NCBI RefSeq assembly: GCF_000817815.1
Contig: NZ_JPRD01000001.1
Coordinates: 1-58,494 of the forward strand
DNA from: Vibrio owensii CAIM 1854 = LMG 25443
Lineage (GTDB): Bacteria > Pseudomonadota > Gammaproteobacteria > Enterobacterales > Vibrionaceae
Direction: 5' to 3'
Length of the DNA stretch: 58,494 bases
The notes beneath the pieces are model-generated. The model did no database searches, was not told where the DNA came from, and saw only the letters and a program-made list of their open reading frames with translations. Shown here one piece after another: positions 42,501 through 51,815 of this stretch. The position numbers and the translations under genes were made by a program. The stretch's first letter is position 1. Each line of letters starts with the position of its first letter.

Positions 42501-43709
42501 TTATTGACGCGCTAGTTCCGGCAGGTTGCCTTTCAAACCTAATGCACGCTTCATGATTTCATCTTTCGCACCCGGCAGTTGCCCTGCTAGGCTCAAACCA
42601 ATACCACGAACAAGCTTCTTGGCAGGATTCTCACCAGAGAACAGATCACGGAAGCCTTGCATTGCCGCTATCATCTTCGCCGCCTCAGCTTTGCGCCAAC
42701 GCTCGTAACCACGTAGGTTACGTTTGGTGCCAATGTCCTGCCCTTGTTTCCACAGCGCCAACACTTCTTGCGCTAAGCTTGCTGCATCTAATAAACCAAG
42801 GTTCACACCCTGCCCTGCTAGTGGGTGAATTGTGTGTGCTGCATCGCCAACTAACGCCACGCGTTCAACCACAAAGTCACGCGCATAACGCATCTTAAGT
42901 GGGAATGCCGCACGTTCACCAACCACTTCACACAAACCTAAACGCACATCAAATTCGCTAGTCAGTGCTTTATTGAACTCTTGCTCATTCATCGCCAGCA
43001 ATTGCTCGGCACGATTTGGCTCGGTAGACCACACAATCGAACACATGTGCGGATCAGACATTGGAAGGAACGCCAGCGGACCTTGCGGTGTAAAGATCTG
43101 ACGCGCAACACTGTTGTGTGGGTCAGCGGTTTTTACATTCGCGACAAGCGCACTATGACCGTAATCCCAATGCGTTAGTGGGATATCCATTTGGTTACGC
43201 AGCCAAGAGTTTGCACCATCTGCGCCAACAACCAACTTAGCAGTCATAGTCTGACCGTTGTCGAGCGTTAGCCAGCTTTCTTGCTCACCCACCGCAAGCG
43301 TTGCACAACGAGCAGGCATAAACAGGGTTACGTTATCCAGCTTTTGAACTTGTTCTAGCAGCGCCAATTGAATCACGCGGTTTTCAACGATATGACCAAG
43401 GTCTGGTTGAGCCATGCTTTGTGCATCAAATGCGATGTTAGCGAAACTGTCTTGCTCCCAGACCTCCATCGCATGGTACGGAGAAGCACGACGCTGCTCG
43501 ATACCCTGCCAAGCACCAAGGTTACGAAGGATAGTTTCACTTGAACGACTCAACGCCGATACGCGTACATCTGGCAGTTCATTTAGTGTGTCGTTTGGTA
43601 CTGCGCCTTCGATAACGGCTACTCGCAGGTCACTGTCCTTAAAAGCGGCAGCTAATGCCAAACCTACCATTCCACCGCCGATGATGGCGATATCTACACT
43701 TTGCATCAT
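42501..43709 (-). CDS. ubiI: 2-octaprenylphenol hydroxylase UbiI (VisC)
   Basis: UbiI is a flavin monooxygenase that hydroxylates the ubiquinone ring at C5. The 402-residue protein begins QSVDIAIIGGGMVGLALA (FAD dinucleotide fold), has the VisC-like RRASPYHAMEVWEQDSF near residue 78, the DG motif VVGADGANSWLRNQ near 157, and the GDAAHTIHPLAGQGVNLGLLD motif near 290. It is closer to E. coli VisC than to UbiF or UbiH. It follows ubiH by 27 bp. Either of the first two Met codons may be the start. Confidence 0.93.
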   Translation of the reverse strand: MMQSVDIAIIGGGMVGLALAAAFKDSDLRVAVIEGAVPNDTLNELPDVRVSALSRSSETILRNLGAWQGIEQRRASPYHAMEVWEQDSFANIAFDAQSMAQPDLGHIVENRVIQLALLEQVQKLDNVTLFMPARCATLAVGEQESWLTLDNGQTMTAKLVVGADGANSWLRNQMDIPLTHWDYGHSALVANVKTADPHNSVARQIFTPQGPLAFLPMSDPHMCSIVWSTEPNRAEQLLAMNEQEFNKALTSEFDVRLGLCEVVGERAAFPLKMRYARDFVVERVALVGDAAHTIHPLAGQGVNLGLLDAASLAQEVLALWKQGQDIGTKRNLRGYERWRKAEAAKMIAAMQGFRDLFSGENPAKKLVRGIGLSLAGQLPGAKDEIMKRALGLKGNLPELARQ

Positions 43710-43736
43710 TGCTTTTGTTACCTAATTCGTTGCCGT

Positions 43737-44915
43737 TTATCGTTTCACTAGACCAAGCGTATGGCGTAGCAGCGGCTGCTTAAAAGTAGAAAGGTTATCC
43801 ATCGTTGCGAGAGCGAGGTTACGCCCAATTCGCATCGCCGGTAAATCATTTGAAAAAATATGCACTAGAGAACTGGTTAGCCAAATTGTTTCGCTGCGAT
43901 CATCTTCACGGCGCTGGCTAAATCGCATTAAGCCTTGGTAACGACCCGCGTCTTCAGTTTGCTTAACAACCTCTTCCGCTAACGATGCCACATCACGAAT
44001 ACCAAGGTTGAAGCCTTGCCCTGCAATCGGGTGAAGCGTTTGTGCAGCATTGCCGACAATAGCAAAGCGGTGCGAAATGTTCTGCTTACGATGACGCAGA
44101 AGAAGCGGATAACTCGCGCGTTGTCCGACTTTCTGCATCGCACCTAGCCGCCAACCAAAATCATTCTGCAGGCGTTCAAGGAACTCTACATCAGATAAGC
44201 TAACTACGGTTTGCGCTTCTTCAGGACGCAGACACCATACTAACGACATGCGGTTGTCACTCATCGGCAGCAGTGCAACTGGACCATTTTCGGTAAAGCG
44301 TTCAAAAGCGCGACCTTGGTGAGGCTCTTGCGTCACGATATTCGCAATCACTGCCACTTGGTCGAAATCATGTTCAGACAACTCTAAGCCGATTTGCTGA
44401 CAACATTGCGATACTGCCCCATCGGCAGCCACCAGCAACTTAGCTTCCAGCTTCTCACCACTGCTCAGTTCAATGTGTGCTTTGTCTTGCTCACGTTCGA
44501 TGTTCGCAACCGAATCAGGGCAAAACAGAGTGATAGCCTCACTCTTATCCAAGAGCTCTTGGTAGACGCGACCAACATCGGCGAGTTCCACTACGTAGCC
44601 AAGCGCTTCAACGCCAACTTCGTGCTTGGTAATCTCAGTCATGCCCGCATGAGAGCGGTCAGAAACATGAATATGTTCAATTGGGGTTGCACAAGGCTCG
44701 ATAGCCGACCACAACTGCAAGTGACGCAGAATATTGACCGTACCGTAGGACAGAGCAATCGAGCGCGAATCAAACCCCGGATGTTGATCCGATTGGGCTT
44801 TAAAAGGCTCAACAACCGCAATTTGCAGCGCGCCTTTAGATAAACGGTCGATTGCTAACGCAAGTGTGGCACCAGCCATGGCACCACCAGCAATTACAAC
44901 GTCATATTGCCTCAT
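43737..44915 (-). CDS. ubiH: 2-octaprenyl-6-methoxyphenol hydroxylase UbiH
   Basis: UbiH hydroxylates the ubiquinone ring at C1. The 392-residue flavoprotein has the N-terminal DVVIAGGAMAGATLALA fold, LVAADGAVSQCCQQIG near residue 157, and AIVGNAAQTLHPIAGQGFNLGIRD near residue 280; the NAAQ form in place of GDAAH is typical of UbiH. It lies between ygfB and ubiI on the same strand. E. coli has pepP between ygfB and ubiH; here the gap is only 40 bp and pepP is absent. Confidence 0.94.
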   Translation of the reverse strand: MRQYDVVIAGGAMAGATLALAIDRLSKGALQIAVVEPFKAQSDQHPGFDSRSIALSYGTVNILRHLQLWSAIEPCATPIEHIHVSDRSHAGMTEITKHEVGVEALGYVVELADVGRVYQELLDKSEAITLFCPDSVANIEREQDKAHIELSSGEKLEAKLLVAADGAVSQCCQQIGLELSEHDFDQVAVIANIVTQEPHQGRAFERFTENGPVALLPMSDNRMSLVWCLRPEEAQTVVSLSDVEFLERLQNDFGWRLGAMQKVGQRASYPLLLRHRKQNISHRFAIVGNAAQTLHPIAGQGFNLGIRDVASLAEEVVKQTEDAGRYQGLMRFSQRREDDRSETIWLTSSLVHIFSNDLPAMRIGRNLALATMDNLSTFKQPLLRHTLGLVKR

Positions 44916-44955
44916 GCTAACCTCTAGAAACTATTCGATAATGGGGAACGAGTGA

Positions 44956-45534
44956 TTAATGAATCGTTGGTTTGTTTTCGTTGCTTTCAGGACGAGCACC
45001 AAACTCTGCATGAATAGTTAATACGCAGGCTTTAACGTGTTCGATTACTTGCTCTAGTAATAGCGCTTGCTCGCCTAGGTCATCGTCTTCGTCAATACCA
45101 AGCTTGGCGATTTCTTCTAGATCAGCCAAAGCTTCTTTTGCATCGTCTGATGCCTTATCAATCGCAATGCCCGCTAAGCCCATACCTGAGATAAAGTGGT
45201 TCACAAAGTCAGACACACCATCTGCTAGTGCAAACAAACCTTCTTCGCCCGCTTCATCTGGAAGCAGCAGAGACAACTCCATAGAAGTGCCAGTTAGCTC
45301 GTTAACGGTTACTTGGAACACGCTTTGCGCCAGTGCTAATGCGCTTGATGGCCAGCCCATGCTTTCGTTGGTGTAATCAAACAGAATCGGTTGCCAGGTT
45401 TGGTCGTTAATCGCCAATCCACCACTTAGCATGCCAACAAGTAGACCATGCAATTCTGCTGGGGTCACAGCAAGGCTTGCAGATTTCAGTTCAGCAGCAA
45501 TAGATTGGTATTCAGGAAGGGTGATTTCACTCAT
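44956..45534 (-). CDS. ygfB: UPF0149 family protein YgfB
   Basis: This 192-residue acidic, all-helical protein matches the YecA/YgfB (UPF0149) family: the N-terminal [16 protein letters not shown] near residue 23, and the [27 protein letters not shown] core near residue 95. It lacks the C-terminal SEC-C zinc motif seen in YecA. Molecular function is not settled; in Pseudomonas YgfB affects ampDh3 expression. It heads the ygfB-ubiH-ubiI group and diverges from zapA. Confidence 0.93.
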   Translation of the reverse strand: MSEITLPEYQSIAAELKSASLAVTPAELHGLLVGMLSGGLAINDQTWQPILFDYTNESMGWPSSALALAQSVFQVTVNELTGTSMELSLLLPDEAGEEGLFALADGVSDFVNHFISGMGLAGIAIDKASDDAKEALADLEEIAKLGIDEDDDLGEQALLLEQVIEHVKACVLTIHAEFGARPESNENKPTIH

Positions 45535-45784
45535 AATCTTGGCTCATTCTTGCGTAGTAATGTATCGACATATCCTACCATCAAGCCTAGTCGGCTGAAA
45601 CGGCTATCAAATTCAATTTTGGACAGCATTTAATCAATTTGCCCAATTCCTGTGTGATCACTTCACCATTTTTCTTTCTGTGATGGGAAATGCTTGAATC
45701 TTAATAGCGGTTTTCCTATAGTTTCCTCCTCGGTAGTTGTATAACGCAACGCCTTAGATAGCGCGAATATAGAGTTTATTCATC

Positions 45785-46093
45785 ATGAGCAATCAAGCGA
45801 TCGACGTTGAAATCCTTGGCAAAATGACACGAGTCAATTGTCCTGCGGGGCAAGAAGAGTCACTAATTACAGCGGCTAAAGATCTTGATCGTCGATTGAA
45901 AGAGATGAGCGAGCGTACTAAGGTAACCAATGAAATTCAGCTACTGACCTTTGCTGCGTTGAACATTTGTTATGAATTGCATACAAAATCATACGAATCT
46001 AACGGTCAGCAACAAGAAATTACTGAGCGAATGGAAAAGCTCACCGCGTCTTTAGAAAGTGCGCTTAGTAAGGTAAAGCAAGGACAGCAGTAG
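45785..46093 (+). CDS. zapA: Cell division protein ZapA
   Basis: ZapA binds FtsZ and bundles protofilaments in the Z ring. The 102-residue protein has the N-terminal FtsZ-binding domain (VDVEILGKMTRVNCPAGQEESL) and a C-terminal coiled coil (about 65-100). The gene order ygfB / zapA-ssrS-fau is the same as in E. coli. Confidence 0.96.
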   Translation: MSNQAIDVEILGKMTRVNCPAGQEESLITAAKDLDRRLKEMSERTKVTNEIQLLTFAALNICYELHTKSYESNGQQQEITERMEKLTASLESALSKVKQGQQ

Positions 46094-46101
46094 ATACAAA
46101 A

Positions 46102-46286
46102 TTTACCCTGGGGTGTGCGTCAGTTGGATTTAAGTCCCTGAGCCGATAAGCAATACCAAAGGGTTAGTACTTGATAGCTATTGAGCAAGCTTGGCATGCA
46201 CCGAGAAGCCTACGGTTATCATTGCTGATCCGCCTTGAACCAGCTGGTTCAAGGACCACAATCCTCAACGGCACCCTGGGGTATCC
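46102..46286 (+). ncRNA. ssrS: 6S RNA
   Basis: The closing stem pairs ACCCTGGGGTGTGC (from 46105) with GGCACCCTGGGGT (ending 46282), with wobble pairs. Inside are hallmark 6S segments: GTCCCTGAGCCGATA (from 46134), GCATGCACCGAGAAGCCT (from 46194) and CCTTGAACCAGCTGGTTCAAGG (46233-46254), which are shared with E. coli 6S RNA. The position between zapA and fau is conserved. 6S RNA binds sigma-70 holoenzyme in stationary phase. Its 3' end is only about 5 bp from the fau start, so they are co-transcribed and processed. The exact ends are estimates. Confidence 0.95.
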
Positions 46287-46291
46287 TCTCT

Positions 46292-46885
46292 ATGTCAGAC
46301 TTATCTCGACAAGAATTCCGCAAACTCATCCGTGAAAAACGCAACGCCCTTTGTAGCGATACTCAGTTCCAAGCTGGGCTCGATCTCGTTCAGCAGTTTT
46401 CACAGTTAGCAGAAATCAAAACCGCGCAGCACATTGCCATCTATTTGTCTGCCGATGGTGAGTTAGACACCAAACCTCTGATTGAATCACTATGGCAGCA
46501 AGGTAAGTCGATTTACCTGCCCGTCATTCATCCTTTCTCTAAAGGTCAATTACTGTTCTTGCAATACGTCAATGATGAACAGTTGGTTTATAACAAATAC
46601 GGAATCTTAGAACCTGCGCTTGATATCCGTTTCCTGAAACCGGTTCGTGAACTTGATGTCATTTGTACGCCGTTAGTCGGGTTTGACAGTGTCGGCCATC
46701 GCTTAGGTATGGGCGGAGGCTACTATGACCGGACTCTCTCACGCTGGTTTAGCACTGGCGAAGGTGCCAAACCGATCGGTATCGCCCACGATTGCCAGCA
46801 TGTAGAGCGCCTACCCGTTGAAAGTTGGGATATTCCATTACCTAAGATCGTGACTCCAAGCCAAATCTGGCAATGGGAAAAGTAA
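46292..46885 (+). CDS. fau: 5-formyltetrahydrofolate cyclo-ligase
   Basis: The enzyme (YgfA) recycles 5-formyl-THF to methenyl-THF with ATP. The start at 46292 (MSDLSRQEFRKLIREKRNAL) gives 197 residues; the upstream 19 open codons lie inside 6S RNA and are not coding. The MTHFS signature GFDSVGHRLGMGGGYYDRTL is near residue 133. E. coli ygfA also lies directly behind ssrS. Confidence 0.96.
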   Translation: MSDLSRQEFRKLIREKRNALCSDTQFQAGLDLVQQFSQLAEIKTAQHIAIYLSADGELDTKPLIESLWQQGKSIYLPVIHPFSKGQLLFLQYVNDEQLVYNKYGILEPALDIRFLKPVRELDVICTPLVGFDSVGHRLGMGGGYYDRTLSRWFSTGEGAKPIGIAHDCQHVERLPVESWDIPLPKIVTPSQIWQWEK

Positions 46886-46896
46886 CACTTACCCGC

Positions 46897-46922
46897 TATA
46901 ATCACGCCGCAAACGTTAACGA
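46897..46922 (+). promoter_or_regulatory. rpiA promoter with LacI-family-type operator
   Basis: A perfect TATAAT (46897-46902) precedes rpiA. Directly downstream, at the expected transcription start, CCGCAAACGTTAACGA (46907-46922) matches about 12 of 16 positions of the PurR consensus. No clear -35 is seen. Confidence 0.45.
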
Positions 46923-46943
46923 ACATCTATTCAGGAGATTGGC

Positions 46944-47600
46944 ATGACTCAAGATGAAATGAAGAAAGCGGCTGGTTGGGCAGCACTTAAGTATGTTGAG
47001 AAAGGCAGCATTGTCGGTGTTGGTACTGGCTCTACCGTGAATCACTTCATCGATGCCCTAGGCAGTATCAAAGATGATATCAAAGGCGCAGTGTCTAGCT
47101 CTGTTGCTTCTACTGAGCGTCTAAAAGAGATTGGTATTGAAGTTTACGAGTGTAACGACGTAGCAATGCTAGATATCTACGTTGATGGTGCAGATGAAAT
47201 CAACGCAACGCGTGAAATGATCAAAGGCGGCGGTGCTGCTCTGACTCGTGAAAAGATCGTTGCGGCTATTTCAGAAAAATTCGTATGTATCGTTGACGGC
47301 ACAAAAGCAGTTGACGTACTTGGTCAGTTCCCACTTCCTGTTGAAGTTATCCCAATGGCGCGTTCATACGTTGCTCGTGAATTGGTAAAACTAGGTGGTG
47401 ACCCTGCATACCGTGAAGGCGTGACGACGGACAACGGCAACGTGATCCTAGACGTGCACAACATGCAAATCACTAACCCGAAAGAACTTGAAGACAAGAT
47501 CAACGGCATCGCAGGTGTGGTAACGGTAGGTCTGTTTGCTCACCGTGGAGCTGACGTGGTTATCACTGGCACACCAGAAGGTGCGAAAATAGAAGAATAA
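46944..47600 (+). CDS. rpiA: Ribose-5-phosphate isomerase A
   Basis: RpiA interconverts ribose 5-phosphate and ribulose 5-phosphate in the pentose phosphate pathway. The 218-residue protein has the phosphate-binding [13 protein letters not shown] near residue 26, the catalytic DGADEIN near residue 82 and [14 protein letters not shown] near residue 95. Its Shine-Dalgarno AGGAG is well placed. rpiA-serA adjacency is as in E. coli, but here both face the same way. Confidence 0.98.
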   Translation: MTQDEMKKAAGWAALKYVEKGSIVGVGTGSTVNHFIDALGSIKDDIKGAVSSSVASTERLKEIGIEVYECNDVAMLDIYVDGADEINATREMIKGGGAALTREKIVAAISEKFVCIVDGTKAVDVLGQFPLPVEVIPMARSYVARELVKLGGDPAYREGVTTDNGNVILDVHNMQITNPKELEDKINGIAGVVTVGLFAHRGADVVITGTPEGAKIEE

Positions 47601-47639
47601 ATCATTAGATGATTTAAATTTTCTGTTATTTCATTACAG

Positions 47640-47664
47640 ACGGCGCCCTAGGGCGCCGTTTTTT
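47640..47664 (+). terminator. rpiA terminator
   Basis: The GC-rich stem ACGGCGCCC / GGGCGCCGT is followed by TTTTTT on the + strand. Confidence 0.92.
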
Positions 47665-47744
47665 CTTCCTTTTTCTAAGAAAAGCATGCCTTATTCCGTA
47701 ATTTTCTTACCCAAAGCAAAAATTTTTTGTTACTTTATTGAACA

Positions 47745-47772
47745 GAAGACGCACAGGGAAACGTTTGTCTTC
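47745..47772 (+). promoter_or_regulatory. Palindromic site upstream of serA
   Basis: GAAGAC (47745-47750) and GTCTTC (47767-47772) form an inverted repeat around a GGGAAACGTTTGT core (47756-47768). The 16-mer centred on the CG matches about 12 of 16 positions of the PurR consensus. It lies 88 bp upstream of the serA start. Confidence 0.4.
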
Positions 47773-47859
47773 CGACAAAACTGTTAGTTATCCCCTTTTT
47801 AATGGTTTTGCTTTATGTGCGCCACATTAGCCCACCTTTCCATTTTAAGGACGAGAAAA

Positions 47860-49089
47860 ATGGCCAAAGTTTCACTGGAAAAAGAAAAGATTAAGATCCT
47901 CTTGCTAGAGGGACTCCACCCTTCTTCAGTTGAAGTTCTTCAAGCAGCTGGCTACAGCAACATTGAATATCACAAAGGTTCCCTTTCAGAAGAAGAGCTG
48001 ATTGAAGCAGTAAAAGACGTGCACTTCATCGGTATCCGTTCCCGAACGAACCTATCTGAAGAAGTGATCAATGCGGCAAATAAGCTGGTTGCGATTGGCT
48101 GTTTTTGTATCGGTACCAACCAAGTTGACCTAAGTGCTGCCGCTCGACGCGGTGTCCCTGTATTTAATGCACCATTCTCAAACACGCGCAGTGTTGCCGA
48201 GTTGGTGTTAGGCCAAGTACTACTGCTTCTTCGTGGTATCCCTGAGAAAAACGCACTCGCACACCGTGGTATTTGGAAGAAGAGTGCAGACAGCTCTTAC
48301 GAAGCACGTGGTAAGCGTCTGGGTATCATCGGTTACGGCCACATCGGTACTCAGCTGGGTATCATCGCAGAAAACTTAGGCATGCGCGTTTACTACTACG
48401 ACATTGAAAACAAACTGTCGCTAGGTAATGCAACGCAAGTGTTCACCATGAGCGAACTACTGAACAAGTGTGACGTCATTTCTTTGCACGTTCCTGAAAC
48501 GCCAGAGACCAAGAACATGATGGGTGCAGAAGAGTTCGCACGCATGAAGCCAGGCGCAATCTTTATCAACGCAGCGCGTGGTACCGTCGTAGATATCCCT
48601 GCTCTATGCCACAGTCTAGAGTCTGGTCATATCTCGGGCGCTGCGGTTGACGTATTCCCAGTAGAACCAAAAACCAATGCTGATGCATTTGAGTCTCCAC
48701 TGCAGAAGTTCGATAACGTCATCCTAACTCCACACGTTGGTGGTTCAACGCAAGAAGCGCAAGAAAACATTGGTGTTGAAGTTGCCGGTAAACTGGCGAA
48801 ATACTCTGACAACGGTTCAACCCTATCAAGTGTGAACTTCCCTGAGGTATCACTGCCTGAGCATCGTGAATGTTCACGTCTGTTGCACATCCACAAAAAC
48901 CGCCCTGGTATCCTAACGCAAATCAACACCATCTTTGCGGAAGACGGCATTAACATCGCAGGTCAGTACCTACAAACGGCAGCTGAGATCGGTTACGTAG
49001 TTATCGACGTAGAGACTTCTCGCGCAGAGGAAGCACTAGTGAAACTAAAAGGCATCGAAGGCACAATCCGTGCTCGTATCCTTCATTAA
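47860..49089 (+). CDS. serA: D-3-phosphoglycerate dehydrogenase
   Basis: SerA oxidises 3-phosphoglycerate, the first step of serine synthesis. The start at 47860 (MAKVSLEKEKIKILLLEG) gives 409 residues and has AAGGACGAG upstream; 15 earlier open codons are leader. The NAD-binding GKRLGIIGYGHIGTQLG is near residue 148, the catalytic HVPETPETKNMMG and INAARGTVVD follow, and a C-terminal ACT domain (from about 335) would bind serine for feedback control. A strong terminator follows. Confidence 0.98.
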   Translation: MAKVSLEKEKIKILLLEGLHPSSVEVLQAAGYSNIEYHKGSLSEEELIEAVKDVHFIGIRSRTNLSEEVINAANKLVAIGCFCIGTNQVDLSAAARRGVPVFNAPFSNTRSVAELVLGQVLLLLRGIPEKNALAHRGIWKKSADSSYEARGKRLGIIGYGHIGTQLGIIAENLGMRVYYYDIENKLSLGNATQVFTMSELLNKCDVISLHVPETPETKNMMGAEEFARMKPGAIFINAARGTVVDIPALCHSLESGHISGAAVDVFPVEPKTNADAFESPLQKFDNVILTPHVGGSTQEAQENIGVEVAGKLAKYSDNGSTLSSVNFPEVSLPEHRECSRLLHIHKNRPGILTQINTIFAEDGINIAGQYLQTAAEIGYVVIDVETSRAEEALVKLKGIEGTIRARILH

Positions 49090-49109
49090 TCGCTGATTAC
49101 TCGACATAA

Positions 49110-49135
49110 AAAAGGCAGGGACTTCCCTGCCTTTT
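49110..49135. terminator. serA terminator
   Basis: The 11-bp stem AAAAGGCAGGG / CCCTGCCTTTT has a 4-nt loop, with T- and A-rich flanks that could serve both serA and the convergent SIMPL-domain gene. Confidence 0.88.
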
Positions 49136-49165
49136 CTGTTTCTATTCGTCGTGATTTTCTCTGTA

Positions 49166-49861
49166 CTATTTCAGCTTGTAAACCACATCCACTTGGTCAC
49201 GAATCACAAGCGTAGAGTCTTGGTAGCTATTCGAACTCTCTCTTGCATCCATTGCCATTGAACGTAAAAGCACTGGACGAGCGTGCATTTGGTTGTAGTT
49301 AATCTGCCAAACATCACCCAACTTTTTGTCAAAACCAGTCGCTAAAGATGCCGCCTTGCTTTGTGCATCTTTGATTGCTTCCATACGCGCTTTTTGCTGA
49401 TACTCAGACTGGTTACTCACTTTAAGCTGAATATTATCGACTTGATTAATGCCAGCTTTTAACGCCATGTCCAAGTATTCATTCAAGTTGGCAAGATCGT
49501 TAACCGTCACATCAATACTACGTGATGCGCGGTAGCCAACTAGCTCTGCTTTGCCCGATTTCGGATAGTGATACTGCGGTGCTAAGTACAAGTTTGAACT
49601 GGTGATGTTATCTTTTGACAACCCTGCATCCGCTAAGCTTTTTAGAAACGCATCAACGGTATTATCGACCGATTGCTTCGCTTGCTCCGCAGTCATTGTC
49701 GTATCAACGACCTTCACAGAGAAAGTGGCCATATCTGGAGTTGCAACGACTTCACCGTATCCAGTCGTACTCACATGAGCAAAATCAGGTGCATCATTCG
49801 CAAGTACAGAAACGCTAGTAAGGCTTAGTGCCGAAGCCAGAAAAATTGAAGACAGTTTCAT
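49166..49861 (-). CDS. Periplasmic SIMPL-domain protein, YggE-like
   Basis: The protein belongs to the SIMPL (DUF541) family; E. coli YggE is a periplasmic protein linked to lower oxidative stress. The start at 49861 (MKLSSIFLASALSLTSVSVLANDAP) gives 231 residues with a cleavable signal peptide of about 22 residues. The domain covers most of the rest, with the TGYGEVVATPDMATFSVKV opening and the YRASRSIDVTV strand. E. coli yggE is next to argP and argO as well, which supports orthology. Molecular activity is unknown. Confidence 0.85.
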   Translation of the reverse strand: MKLSSIFLASALSLTSVSVLANDAPDFAHVSTTGYGEVVATPDMATFSVKVVDTTMTAEQAKQSVDNTVDAFLKSLADAGLSKDNITSSNLYLAPQYHYPKSGKAELVGYRASRSIDVTVNDLANLNEYLDMALKAGINQVDNIQLKVSNQSEYQQKARMEAIKDAQSKAASLATGFDKKLGDVWQINYNQMHARPVLLRSMAMDARESSNSYQDSTLVIRDQVDVVYKLK

Positions 49862-50122
49862 TCGATAAATCCATCCGTATTGAAATAGAAAAGTCACTCC
49901 AAATGCCGGAGTTCAAGACGAGATACTCGATGAATGCCATGGCGGATTAAGTTGATGCCTCATCAAAACCAGAAAGATAAGAGGCACCAATGAACTGGAG
50001 TGTATATAGCTTCATCATAGAAACTTCTGCCAATTATCCAAGCGCCCTAAGCGACTTCTAACACAACTTTGACTGTGTTACTTCGCCGTAATTTCAGCTT
50101 AAAACGCGAGGCAAGCGGGAAC

Positions 50123-51019
50123 TTATTGTGGCAAATGCTGTTGCGCGTAGCCAACAATCGCCTGTGAGATTTCTTGAAGCACACCCGTTTCTAACTGCCA
50201 GTGATGCCAGTAAATTCGATAGGACATCAAAAAGCCCGGCGTAATATCAATCAACTCACCTTTCTCCAGTTCATCAGTGATCTGCAATCGGGGAATCAAA
50301 CAATAAGCCACGCCTGCTAACGCCATCTTAAGGAAAGCTTCTGAGCTACTGATGTTGTGATGAATCACGCTATCTGGCCTCACGTTGAAGTGTTCCGTTA
50401 AAAACTTCTTATGCAGATCATCATATTGGTCATAAGACACCGCCGGCGCTTTGGCCAAAGTCTGGTTGTTGACTCCTTCCGAGAAGTAACGTTGATAAAA
50501 CTCTGGGTTGGCGACACAAACATAATCGATGCGACCAAGATAGTCTGCTCGACAGCCCGGGATGGCTTGAGACTCTAAACTGATCGCCCCTGCAACCTCA
50601 CCACTCCTTAGCTTCTCAATCGAGCGCGACTCGCCATAAATAGTCAGTTTTAGTTCCACTTGGCGATGCTTCATTACGTCTTGCAACGCAGGTAAGAGCC
50701 AGGTCGCGAGGCTGTCTGCATTAGTTGCCAATGAAAGCTGTACAGGACGTGTTGTCGTGTCGTTTTTTAGTTCAGGGAGGATTTCATGCTCAAGCAATCT
50801 TACTCGGCGATAAAGCCCGAGTAACTTCTTACCAATAGGGGTTGGCTTGGGTGGTTGCTCCCGAATAAGAACCGGTTGGGCAAGGTACTTCTCTAGTTGC
50901 TTGATACGCTGGGAAATGGCGGATTGTGAAACGAAAAGGTGTTCAGCCGCTCGGTCAAAACTGCCTTGATGTACTACCGCATCTAACGCTTCTATCCATT
51001 TATAGTCCAATCCTCGCAC
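50123..51019 (-). CDS. argP: LysR-family regulator ArgP
   Basis: ArgP activates argO and other genes in response to arginine and lysine. The GTG at 51019 gives 298 residues, beginning [16 protein letters not shown] (read as Met), with GAGGAAAAA upstream; an ATG 11 codons earlier is less likely. The N-terminal helix-turn-helix has [23 protein letters not shown] at about 20-42, and the effector domain fills residues 90-298. It diverges from argO across an A/T-rich 142-bp gap, which should hold the ArgP site. Confidence 0.95.
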   Translation of the reverse strand: MRGLDYKWIEALDAVVHQGSFDRAAEHLFVSQSAISQRIKQLEKYLAQPVLIREQPPKPTPIGKKLLGLYRRVRLLEHEILPELKNDTTTRPVQLSLATNADSLATWLLPALQDVMKHRQVELKLTIYGESRSIEKLRSGEVAGAISLESQAIPGCRADYLGRIDYVCVANPEFYQRYFSEGVNNQTLAKAPAVSYDQYDDLHKKFLTEHFNVRPDSVIHHNISSSEAFLKMALAGVAYCLIPRLQITDELEKGELIDITPGFLMSYRIYWHHWQLETGVLQEISQAIVGYAQQHLPQ

Positions 51020-51161
51020 GTGTTTTTCCTCCTTAATAAACGCCCAAAACACCAGATAAGCATTGCTAATAATATATTAAAATCATTAATTATACTTATT
51101 TAAATAAAAGCTTTATCTTCCATTCCTCTGTTGTTCTATTGCTAATTTTTTGAGGTGTGTT

Positions 51162-51791
51162 GTGAGCTTTTGGGTGTTATTACAAGGATTCGGTTTAGGT
51201 GCGACGATGATCATTCCAATCGGTGCGCAGAATGCGTACGTCCTTAACCAAGGTATTAAGCGTCAACATCACCTGACGACCGCGACCATCTGTAGCATCC
51301 TAGATATGATCTTCATATCGCTTGGTATTTTTGGTGGTGGTGCGATCCTATCGCAAAATGAAATCCTGCTGACCTCAGTCACTTTAGGTGGCATTGCCTT
51401 CTTAAGTGTTTACGGCTTACTGTCACTAAAAAGCGCATTCAAACCGGCAGACGCCTCTGAATCGAAAGGTGAAGTCGTCGCTCGAGGTCGTCGTACCGTG
51501 ATTCTTGGCGCACTTGCCGTCACAGTGTTGAACCCACACCTTTACTTAGATACCGTAGTAATCTTGGGTTCAATTGGTGGTCAATTCGAAGGCAACGATC
51601 GCATCGCATTTGCTATGGGCACCATCATGGCTTCATTTGTGTGGTTCTACACACTCTCATTAGGTGCTGCGAAATTAGGTCCGACGCTCTCAAAACCAAA
51701 AGTGAAGAAAGGCATCGATATTGCAGTTGCCGCTATGATGTTTACTATCGCTTTTGTTCTTGCGAATGAGCTAGTCACCAAGTACTGGTAA
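51162..51791 (+). CDS. argO: Arginine exporter ArgO (LysE family)
   Basis: ArgO exports arginine and toxic analogues such as canavanine. The GTG at 51162 gives 209 residues (read as MSFWVLLQGFGLG), with GAGG upstream; a TTG four codons earlier is possible. LysE-family features are the N-terminal GFGLGATMIIPIGAQNAYVLNQG, the AVTVLNPHLYLDTVVILGSIG motif near residue 125, and about five to six hydrophobic helices. It diverges from argP. Confidence 0.95.
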   Translation: MSFWVLLQGFGLGATMIIPIGAQNAYVLNQGIKRQHHLTTATICSILDMIFISLGIFGGGAILSQNEILLTSVTLGGIAFLSVYGLLSLKSAFKPADASESKGEVVARGRRTVILGALAVTVLNPHLYLDTVVILGSIGGQFEGNDRIAFAMGTIMASFVWFYTLSLGAAKLGPTLSKPKVKKGIDIAVAAMMFTIAFVLANELVTKYW

Positions 51792-51815
51792 AAACAAATA
51801 GGAAAGAAACACGAC

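Noticed and set aside
50059..50080. TAACACA/TGTGTTA inverted repeat after argP
   Set aside because: It has no T run and no conserved role that I know, so neither terminator nor operator is supported.
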